Positions 15,201 to 27,200 of a stretch of 64,000 nucleotides of DNA are shown here, piece after piece. The position numbers and the translations under genes are program-made. Source of the DNA: Membranipora membranacea. Its lineage: Eukaryota; Bryozoa; Gymnolaemata; Cheilostomatida; Membraniporidae. The notes beneath the pieces are model-generated. The model was not told where the DNA came from and ran no database searches. It saw only the letters and a program-made list of their open reading frames with translations. Every line of letters begins with the position of its first letter. Position 1 is the first letter of the stretch. The DNA is taken from positions 12,958,001 through 13,022,000 of the forward strand of contig OU612072.1 of assembly GCA_914767715.1 (NCBI GenBank). Reading direction: 5' to 3'.

Positions 15201-18200
15201 GAGAAGCCCAACTGGTGAGCACAGGACAGGCCTTTGAAATCTTAAAAAACAGCAATTTTGGCCATTTTCGGCAGCGTTTTTGGTATGTTGCTGCCTATTG
15301 TGCAACTTTGTGTAAGGTACATCATCACCATTGCGACCGCCTTAAAAAACTACCCTAGAATAAACTCTTAGAATTAATCCATCCAATTTCATACATGAAG
15401 TTGCGTTTCTAGCCACATTTTTGGTGGGCTGCCACTGGACTATAAAGAAATATGGATTGCAATTTGTAAGGTGTCCCTTTTGAGTGTGGAGTTGACTGAT
15501 TTTATAAACCCAATATTCTGACCCTCAAATTCTCATATCTGTGAGGGCTTACATTCTCCACAAATTTCTAATAAATATTGGCCATAATATGATCACATTG
15601 TCAGTGATAAAAATCGAATCCCAAATGATAACAATTATGTCTGATGTTGTCAATTTGTCTTCGGGCGTAAACATCCTAAGCCAGAACATATTAGAGGCCA
15701 GCTCTAAAGTTCCAATAACATTACAGCTCACCAGTGTATATAATAACCTTTGGAGGATATTTTAGCATAGCCTAACTTTTTGGAAAGTGAATTTCCTTGG
15801 TCTGTTAGTAGAATTCATTCAGAGATTCATTTTCAATTTTAATTTTAAGACACGTGTAGGCAGATTGATATTTTTCCACTCAATAATAATATGATATACA
15901 AATTTTTGTTTCTTTGTATTGTAGTTGGGAGATTTTGTACACATATACAGTAAGGAGACAGAGTTGTTACACTCAGGTAACAGTCGCAGAGACTTACAAT
16001 CCATAGTCAGTGACAAGAGAATCAATCAGAGTAAACTAGAACAGTTCATCTCAACTGCAGAGTAAGACTAGTAGAACTTATTTAAGCGCTCAAACTGTGT
16101 CGGGAAAGCTGGTATTAGACAATTGAAAGTGGTTGATATGAAATGCCACAACCAGCTATCCCGACACAGTTGGAACGCTTAAGCTACCGTAGCATTTGTT
16201 TTTTTATTGAACCCTAAAGCTGCATGATGCATGATTTTTTACAATGCACCAATTTATTGTTCAACCATGCTGTTAGCCTATGGGGTGTATGTGATTATTT
16301 TAGAAGCAAATTTGGTCTTTCAATTGGACAAATTTGTTCCAAAATCGCTCACACAGAATGTACATAGTTCCCTCAATAAGTGGGCAATTTGTGAGCTAGA
16401 CCCTCGCCGATTTATTTTATTATTCATGAGTCAAATCTTAGATTGATTTTGCAAACAGGAAGTGGTGACATTTTAAATAAACGCAGTCCTCAAGCATGTC
16501 AATAGTCAGGGCTTGTAATATTGTCTTGAAGTCAACATATATAAATGAATTATATTTTTTCTCTGCCACAAACAGTTTCAAATCTCTTAATTCACAATGT
16601 TAATATTTTGACGTTGATACAACAATGCAATATATTCACTGGGATTTTCAGGTCAATGATATCATATGCCAACCTGATTCAAAATTAGAGTGGTATTTTC
16701 AATTTCGCAACGCTGTTACTATGCACACTGATCATGTGATTTACTATTGCATGTATATCTCTGATCGATAGAGAGTGAATTAATTTATTTAGTAAGAGTA
16801 CCATCACAAGGAATTCGGAGTGACGACCGTCTTCAATTTTATTAATAAGGGACAGGAACATATTAGGTACTCACAATGACTCTAATGATCAGAGATACAC
16901 ATGTTAATAGTGAAGTCTCGAAAAGTATTGTTATAAAACCCTATTTTGGTTTTTACAGGGAGGTTGAGTTGGAGCAGGTGCTAACCACATACACAAAGAT
17001 AAATAAGTCAGCGTCTATATTCCTTGGTAACAGTAAGAGTGAGGACACCTCGGCCCACTCAACGAGCAGCAGAGCTGCGAGCTCTACACGACCTCCGGCA
17101 CATCATCGGAGTCAGCAGCAGAACAACATGCACGGGATTATAGTCAACGGCACTGAGGGTATGATAGCAGTGGTTATGCGACCAAGTTTGATTCAGTTTG
17201 ACTGCGTCTGGAAATGTCTCTCTCCACTGATTGGCTTTTCTGTGGAGGGGGAGCAATCCCGAATGCAGGAAGTTGGATCAGATTTCTCAGCTGGTTGGCC
17301 ACAAAGTGGCAAGACTGATATCTAGCTAATGTTTACTCCTCTAAGGTATAGCTCTTGTATCGCTGTCAGAGAGAGGCTTTCTTCTCATCATCTACCTTAT
17401 TTCTAGATATGTTTGATTTCACTGGAATTTACACAGAACTGTCATTACTAGCAATCGATGCAACACTATTGTGATAACTCTTGAGTTGACCATTGATTCA
17501 GCCTGGATGTAAATGTCAGCTGACTCTCTGAAACTAGTTTCATTACAGACATTAGATATTTTCTTCCCTTCCATCCATTGCACTTTACATCATCTGTACG
17601 AAAGAATCACATCATCAACCTTGTCACTTTAGACAATCATTCAGTGTTTGAATGTAATGTGATTTGTAGCTAAGTTACAGAAGTTAACTAGGGTATATGC
17701 ACCAGTGTGTTTGAGAGCTCTGAGGCAGTATGGTCATAACAACATGGGTAAACAATCCGCATGAACTACCATACCCAAAGAGTTTATTCTTTGTCAAACC
17801 CTCGGTGGCAGAACCCGCCTGTACTATCATCAACTTCTCATTTTGTTTAGGCGCTTAAACTCTGATTGGCTTGCTGGTTGTGGCATTCCATTTGCAACCA
17901 CCGCCCGACTGACTGGGCTTAGGAGTGGTTTATAATGGAAGCAGCCCAGCCAAAGTTTGAGCACTTGAACTACATCTAATACAACAGTAAAAACTACACA
18001 AAAATAACTCTATGACCATCTGTAGTCATTGATGTGTCTCGTCCGGTTCAGTTTTAAACTTCAGTGGGTTAGTAATGTTTTGTGATTGAATGTTGTGACA
18101 GGCCCCTCTGAATGCAGCCCTCCTGCTATTCCCTAGCATACTTCTCAGCCATATATACAGATGTCTTACTTTCTGTCTTTACTGTTCAGGTTTTTGGTAC

Positions 18201-21200
18201 GCATCAGTTACTATTAGTTAGTTACTATGTGCCTGAATCTGCTGAGCCGCACAGCACACAATGTTCTCAGATCTACCTGAAACTTGGGCCTGAGGGTCAT
18301 TCAATATAAGATATATTTGTACTTAGAATATCCGCTGATGTATTATAGCAAGGCTTGGGGCTTAGACAATGTGGATCCGCTTGCCCTGGGTTTTAAGAAA
18401 GCCACAGAGAGGGAGGGAGAAACTCTAAATTCAGGCTAGCTTGATCAAACTTTATCTAGTCTTAGACCAATACCTTGTGTTGTCAGCCTCCTTTGCTCAT
18501 TTTTGACACATTGAGAGTTCACCGACATACCTTACCACTAGATCAAGTTTGCTCCATTTTTCCCCCGTTGGAATTGCCCCCCTCTACTGACACACCGAAG
18601 GAAAAAGGGTGTCAGTAGAGGGGGGGCAGTTCCAACGGGGGAAAAATGGAGCAAACTTGATCTACCTTACCACATCATTTATGGTTACAGGTACAAGTAC
18701 ATGGCGAGAAGAAGCTGACTCGGGTCGGACCTCGTCGGCGACTCCCTCAGACCCTAACGACAGCATGGCATACAGGAGCAGAAATCCCTCAGCGTCTGCC
18801 GCAGCGAAGTCAAGCTTTCAGAACGCCGTGTATATATACTCAGGCAAACTGGCCCCCTCGGCCTCACCTAAACAGAGACCCAGCTCGGCCGTATCGGCTA
18901 CTAGAACTCGTAAGTGTAACACTTAGAGGTACAAATCTTTTATGCAATATAATATAATATAGTTGATAGCCTATAGGTCTTTTGGTTGTACAGTTTCTCA
19001 TTCTATCTGCTCTAGTTGCAATGTACTTATATTATATGCTCCAAGTATTATCCTGAATCTTACATTTCAAATATATGTACCATCCGAAGATGTTCTCCCT
19101 GATAGGCAAAAAAAATAGTATCAAGGGGTTACAAAATCTTACTCAATCCACTGAAAACAAAGTGTTTGATAATGTCAATTTAAATGAATGAATAGTTGTT
19201 GATGAACGCACATGTTGAGGAAGGTCGGTGAAATACATTTAATGTTGCCCCCTCTCTGGGCTTCGTTAAATTGAGATGGTCCCTTTAAAATGATTTTTAT
19301 TAGATCTAATTTCAGTTTCATATACCATTCTGGTGTTGAATCCTTATTCTCTGTACTGTATATAATTAGCACAGCTTCCACTAAGAGCCGTATGTATGAA
19401 TAGTACGCACCCTTATCTTCTGCCCAAATACCCTTGTCCTTAAACTTACCACAAAAGGTTACTTTTTCCTTTGAGATTGAAGGAAAGCACTGTTGTCTTT
19501 ACATTCATAGCATGTTTCTGGGTCCTTAGGTATTTTTCGTGTCAAGTTTCAGTTGTTGTCATAGAACAAGCTACGGGAAACCAGGGAGTTTCGGACAAAC
19601 AAGGGAGTTTGAAAGGTTCACATTTTTGAGTTGCCTGTCCCTTACAATTCAACTGATCAAATGTCAAGAATTCTTTTCTCTGGGGTAACACGAAAATCAC
19701 ATTGTAGCTTGATAGGATGCAAGTCTAGATGCTTGGTGGAGTTTTGTTGCATGTAGATACGTAGTAAATATGCTTGTTTGTGTGTTCACGCTAAGGTGGA
19801 GTTTTTCTTTGTGTTTAAATGTCTTTGGGCTAGAATACTACTTGAACTACTGGATGTAGCGATGTACCGCTATGAAGTTTGAAGGGATAAATTTTAAAGT
19901 TTTTCGTCTTTCTCATGAAACACATTTGATACATACAAATAAATACCACAATGTGTAAATTTCGAATTTTATTAGGGGCACTCGAGCATACTTCCGTTTT
20001 GGTTTTGATTCTATCTAGGATGGCTGATAATATTTATTCATATTTGTAACATTACAGCGGCTTCAGGCCCGGCGCGTTCCAGACCCTCCTCCGCAAGTTT
20101 AAACCGTCCACAGCAACAGCAAATAGATCTCTCCAGTAAACTCGGTAAGTCTTTTCTCACAGTTTCCTCACAAGGCACGAGCTGTTCTGTAAGGCTAGAG
20201 GGCAGTCGTGCTCCATCTCCTTCACAAAACAGCTCAACCCATTGAAGGAGCTAGTATTTCAAAACTGTTTCAACCAGGGTGATTTTTGAAGACTCTAACA
20301 GTAGTATCAAGGAGTCTCTTACTCTTGTGTAGGATCTTATCTTGTTTACAATAGTTACTTCAATTTATCACCTTTTTTGGAGTTATGTTCTTAATATCAA
20401 TGAAGGGACAACTCCCGATAAACCAATAATTTCCATCTACCCATCATCGGGGAGGGGAGGTGTCTCACCCTTCCTGACATCATATCAAAGATGACCTGAG
20501 ACTTAATTTAATATTATTTGTACACAGGTGATGAGCAGCAGGTAGACGGTGGTAAGGCATTAAGATAACAAGTTATATTGTTGATTTATCATACTCACAT
20601 AAAAACTGACTAAAGTCGGTCATTAGATCTTTGTCACCTTTGTGGCCATGTCACAGCTGTCACATGTGTCATCAGTGTCACATGCGACATTTGTGGCATT
20701 TGAGGCACCCTTGTCATCTTTCAGCTATGTGATAAAATCCTGCAAATTGAGATCCTTACATAGCCAGTGAAAAACACATTTGAAAATGCAAAAGAAATGA
20801 CTTGAAGATGCCATGAGTGATCGGATCAAACTCCTCTATGTCATCTTTGATTCAACTGGACAGTCCAGGGAAATGCATTATTGTAATGGTATATCAAAGT
20901 TCACAAAACCCCTGATAAAGTTAAGCAGGCTGTATTGAATGGTGACAAAGATCTATTGTCCGGGTTTTCCAAGCTCTACCTATACTGACTTTCAACGTTT
21001 GACCTGTTGTCGCTCTGTTGGGTGTGGTCTCTCTATACAAAGTAATCTTGGAGAGGACATAAATGTTGGTATTGGAAGATCATAAATTTGAATATTACCG
21101 CCCCTGGACCGATTTGACCAGATCAAATATGCTCCAATAGGGCGTGTTAACATTGTAATCATAATGCAACTTTTGCCTCAGCGAAATCAGAATAATTTCA

Positions 21201-24200
21201 AATATTCAAGTTCTCCCCAATGTTGCACTTGATTATACCCTACAACATACCCTATTTAATCATATGCTGCCATGATAAATTTCGGTTATAATACTTGTTT
21301 CATAAATCTGTAATGTGCTAAGCTATCCAAATAATAACTTGTCTTAAAGAGCTGTTCACTCTCATTTAGCCAGCTCATTATATAATAGAATTTATAATCT
21401 GTGTAGTGTGTAGGAGCAATATCATTCTAGACAGCCCGCTCTCAAGCTAAGTTTCAGTTCAGTAGTTTGCTTAGATAATTTATAGTCCATCAGGTTGTTC
21501 CATTTTCAGTTGTCAGTTTTAGTCCATTTTAGTAAACCCAAGTAGCTAGCTTAAAGCATGGAGTTTGGGACAAACTCCCTGGTTAGATCAAGTGAGATCC
21601 AATTTACCCTTATTTAGGAGTCGCTCCCCCTTGATCCATTAGCTCATCGGTATAGCAGTTGCCAACTAAAATACTGGTAAACTGGATCAATCTTGGTTTA
21701 TAGCGAGGTGGGGGTAGTGATATGTCTATCCTCTAGACATAGATAATGATCATTTGTGGATAGTCTTAAATCCAATTTTGTCAGAAACCAGATGTCAACA
21801 TTAGTATCTAAATATTCAATAGTATTGATGTTGTTTTTGTCCAATGCAGTCGAACGCATTGAGATATATCGGTGGTCAAATGTGTTGAAATTACCCTAGG
21901 AGAGTAATAAATACAGCTTAGTGTTGCTAGTATGGGCTAGGTTGATTTTAGCTAGCACCAATGGTTACCAGCTGCAATGGGATTTTGAGTAACATAATAA
22001 GGTTGTGTGATGCTAGATACCCAAAACCTTCATGAAACCTTTACTCCTCTGTGGTATTGTCTTCTGAAACTCATTTACTCACTGCAATGTTTGTTTCTTT
22101 CATTTTGTAAGATGTCAGCCATAAGAATCTAATCTCTTATCATAGTATTTTTGATGATATGTCATCTTGCCATTGATATCTCTTTGCAGCCTTTGAGGTC
22201 TACAAAGACATGGACAATGTAAGCGAAGCCTTACAGCAGCTAACTATGAGACAGCAGGAGCGTAATTATTATACGAGTAACGTCCCCTCCAGACAGAGGG
22301 CGTCTACCAGCGGGGGTGAGAAACAGGCTAGGAGGGAGAGCAGGGAGGCTGCGATAGCTAGTAAAAAAGCTGAAGGTTGGTCAAATATATAAATAGCCTT
22401 ATGTGTAAGTTAGAGGTAGCGAGTTTGTCGATAGGGAAATTTTGTAGCCTGTATACTTAAATTGTAGCTCCGAAGTCCAACTGAAACGGTCCATATTTAG
22501 CAACATCTGCCAGCAAGAGATGACCATTTCCACTAACCGTACTTCAGAGTAACTTATATTTGTGTGATCGCATCTAAAGTGCCAAACTGTAATGTTAAAT
22601 TACACATGTTTGTTGTCATGAGCTAGGGGTCCTAACAACTTTCTCTCTTTTTCTTTATAAAGAATTTATACATCAAGTCAAAACAGTGATAACTTCATTT
22701 TTTGCAGAGAATTCAGAACCGAGAAAGCAGGTATCCTCGACGCGCCTCACTGAACGACCATCATCAGCCTCGATGAGTGACAAAATGTGAGTTATGTTTC
22801 CACTTACACGAGTATCAAAGTCAGACCTAACACCCTAATTTACTGACTAAAGCACTGTCCATCTGCCAAGATAATGACACAGTCAGAAAGTAATTGAGTT
22901 TGAGATTGTATTTTTAAGAAATGCAAATGCTACAATATGTTTTGGCAAGAATTTTCAATTTTGTAGGAAGGGATGATATCCTTCGAACATTCATTCGATT
23001 GCACTGCTGCACCTTGTTTGTAATAGTTAAATCTTTTTGCTAATTCACTATTGCCAGTTTTGGATGCCTTCCTGTTTATCCTAGATAATTACAATATGAT
23101 GTTGTTGTGAAGTATCACATAGTAGACTAACCCATTTGTCATTCACCTATTTGGACACTGCATAGTCATTACAACTAGTCTAATTATGTTGTTTTTAGAC
23201 GCAGTCGTAGAAACTCAGCGGGTGAGACGTTTGATAAGTTTGTTGGAGCCGGTGACAGCACCAGCTCACCTTATCAGGCTGAGCTCGCTGCCGATGCTTA
23301 CAGTAAAGTAACGGGAGTTACTCCCTCCGGTCAGTTCAAGCCGAGCAGACACAGCGCTCAATACTCAGTACTCAAACAGAAACAAGATAAACAAGAACAA
23401 CTCATGATGCAAAGCAAAGGTAAAAACGACATTAGGTCGTTGATTATTGTGCACATTATATTGATGGGCTCTTATATGTCATATACTTTACAAAGGGCAT
23501 ATGTCTTTTTGAGCTGAAAGAAGTTGCCAGGGTGGTGTTTCAATTAGACAAATTTGTTCCCAAATCGCTCACTCAGAATGTATATAGTTCCATCAATGAC
23601 TCAGCGATCTGAAAGCGAGAGCCTAGCAGCTACTGCTCACTCACTGAGTGAGGGGTCAGATTGCGATTTTGTCTGTTTGCGATTGATACACCATGACAAC
23701 AAAACTCACAGAATTAACTTAGTGTTTGCATATTACCAATTTTGACAGATTGGTGTATTAGGAATTTCTGGAAATGTCTATTAGCCAGCGAACTAGTATC
23801 CACGTATTCTGTATCCATCGCATATTGCATTTGTTTTGCCAAATCTTTATACCGCTTGGTTTTCAAGTAGCTTTGGACAAATGTGTGAAGTAAAATTCAT
23901 CAAAATTACGTAAAGTGCAGATAACTACCATTAGTAGCATTCATTTTTCTCAGCAACTTTATTTATGTTGTCTTTATTCTTGCCCAGCATTGCTAGAAGC
24001 CAGCAAGGCTAAACACCAGGCTATGGTGGCTCAGGCACATGCTGCCACCAAACGAGTACAGTCAGGAAATAGCAGCGCTGACGAAATGGGCGGGGCTACA
24101 TACGCACAGCCCCACCCACCTAAATCTCCTCCCAGTAAGCCTCATACTGCTCACCCCCACAGGGTACCTAACACACGGTATGTAATTTATCTGACCTCGA

Positions 24201-27200
24201 AAGGTACATTTACACTGCAGATATTCTGTCAGATCAATTGATCAGAATTTTGTTTTTTATAAATAGATCTGAATTTTGTGACACTGTCACAAAACTCAGA
24301 TTTTGGGTTGCTCGCAACGATAGCTTATATTGAAACAAAAATCTGACCAAAAAATCTGACGGAATATCTGCAGTGTAAATGCAACATAAGTCGCAACTTA
24401 ATTTCGTGATCAGCAAACCCGTTGTCTAAGTGCTCAATAAGTTGATTTGTTTGTTTGTTTGATTTTATTATGCTGCCAAAGTATCAAAAGTCGCAGCTTA
24501 GTGCCCCTAAATCTCACGTTACATTTACCTCAGCTCAAATCCTCATCATCTCAAGCCATTCATTCCTCGATAAATCTTCAATAATATCCTACTCTACTCT
24601 GTTGATACTTTAATTCTTACCAGAAGGCACATATCTCCCCCATAGACTTAGTACTTTGTAGGTAAAGTATTCAAAGGAGGAAAGGTTGGCCATTTTGTTC
24701 AGGCTTTTAATAGTGAAATTATGGCAATGGCAAGCTAACATTTACTCAACCTGACTGCTTGTTATAAACTCCCACTTGCTAGCTAAATTAAACTCAAGCT
24801 AATAGTTACTCTTCTGAGGTAACCATAATAATGAATATCTACAGCATCTTCATACCATCTTTTGTCCTCTTACATGCTTCTGGGTATTTGGAGTTACCTT
24901 CTCATAAGTATCAGGGAACACAACTATAAGATAAGAAGCGCCCTCAGAGATACTGTTGACACATAAGTGGTTTTGACTGATGTCTTATGTTATATATATG
25001 TTGAGCTAGATCACTTATTTATGCCAATTTTAAATCTCTCCACATATTCAATCTTTTGGAAATATGACAAACTCCAATAGTCTACTGACTTCAGTCCTGC
25101 TCTGACTGAGTCGCCAGTCAACTGATCTTGTCTGTATCTATATTCTGTAGACTGTATTACGGTCAGATGTGTTCTCCGAGACATTCACACATTGTACAGC
25201 CGTCTCTGCGTGTCTACTCACCACTACCATATCTCACTTCTCCTGTCAATCCTTCATCACCGCTACCAACATCATTCAAACCACCTGTCACATCTCACCC
25301 AGCTGTCAGCTCACCTGTCAATCCGTACACAACCATACCTTACGCAGCTGTCATACCTCGCCGTGCATTGGTGTATACCACTGGTTTACACCACACCTAA
25401 CTTTTCAATCTTACACATCAAAGCATGCAATTGCTTTTCTTACCGAAGAGTTCATTGCTTACATTTCTTTTCTCTCCTCAGAGAAAAAGTCATCACACTT
25501 TTATTATCCCTCATCGTCATCATCGCGAAAGCTCATTCTGTCGAACAGTAATAATTACTGTTCTCCCATTTTATTTTATATTATTTTGCTATCTGACATC
25601 ATCACTTTATCTGAACTCTGACAAATTCACAATATTCTTCTTACAACCTCAACCAACACCATCTATTTACTCAAGTTCGCCTTGTCACCTTTAACCAAAG
25701 CCTGGTTTTGTCGAAAACCCTTAAAATTAAAAAAGAGATTTGATCCATAATGCACAACAAATATGATTCATCATTTCTCATGCTTGAAAAAAGACTTTTA
25801 TTCTCTATTTCTCATGAATTGCTCATCCAGGCATCCTGCAATGGGATATTGGCCAAATAGACAAATGCTCAGCTACTCTTTCTAAAACTGCTGTTTCAAA
25901 ATTTCCGATATGGCTGTAGGGCATATGATACGGAAAAAACCAACTGGTGATCGCCCAGTTATTTACTAATTCCTATCCATGCTTTCAATACCAAGCATTT
26001 CATATCTCATGTGCCCACTCTATCAAATTACATACAGACATATATCATCATTTCTCATGCTTCAGACAAGACTTCTGTTATCTATATATTTCTAATAAAT
26101 TGCTCATCCTGCAGCCCAATATTGGTCGTAAAAACCAGCACATAGATACTCTGTCTGAAACTGCTCGGATTTGACTGTAAGGCATGAGGCGGAACAAAAA
26201 AAACATTGGCGAATGTCGCGTTATTATGTCCTAATATGATCCTACATTTAATACCGAGCATTTCATATATCACGCAACCACTCTAGCTCATTCACAGTAA
26301 CTCATTGTCAACTCCCAGCCTTATCATCACAGTTGCTCGGTAACAATCTGTCATAGAGTGTTGTAAATACTGATATCAGGCCTTGTTCACGTTTAATTAA
26401 GTCTAGAATACAAGCCTACAATGTCTATGAGAACGTTTACATGTTTGGACCATGTTGACACATTGACTCATTTATCTGGTATCCAAATTATGATCATGCA
26501 GCGCACTCCACTCAATATTAACCTCTGGGTTCCACCAAGTTTTGTCTCAATCAAACAAGGTCTAAATTAAGCAATGTGATAAAGTATTAGATTTTGCTGA
26601 CATGACCAAAGTTTGGTCAAAAATGTGGTCGTGTCAGCGAAATCTAAATACTTTATCCCTTAAGTGAGAGAGACTTTGCTGTAAGCTCTGGTAACCATTA
26701 TTGGTTTTTACTTTGAATAATTCAACCAGAATACAATGCCATATCTGATTTCATTGGGTTGAGGTTTCATTTTTTCTGTACATCTTAACTCTTGTAATAT
26801 TATGTGATGGTAGGAGCTCTACCCCATCTCCCCGTCTCGAAGGATCTGTACCAATAATACACCCTCAGCCTGACATCAGCTGTGTTAGAGAGAGTTTTGA
26901 TTCTCTCCCCATGTGGAATTGCCAAGGCTTCATATGCCAAGACTGTGAGGGCGCTTGTAGCAATGAGAATCTGACAAAACCCGTCAACAAGCACACGCCT
27001 GTATACCGTAAAACAACGTCTGCCAAATACTGTGCGGAATATCACTCTTATTGCACTAAAAAACCCGCAAACAAAGAAAAAGCAGAGCAGAGTACTTTTG
27101 AAAATGGACCCATCAGTGCGATCGAAGAGGTGCTTCATAATCCATCCGATCCTGTCGATCATTCGGTTCAAGTTCAGATGCTCAATTCTAAAGTCCTATA

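Noticed and set aside
20528-20541. 14-base possible microexon (acceptor tacacag, donor gtagac) in the TTLL5-type gene
   Set aside because: Its length would shift the frame; exon 20058-20144 already joins 22190 in phase, and with the microexon the next exon hits a stop.
25169-25694. Overlapping plus-strand frames rich in Ser, His and Leu
   Set aside because: They are shadows of the Pro/Ser-rich alternative exon and AT-rich intron; composition follows the repeated codons in another frame.
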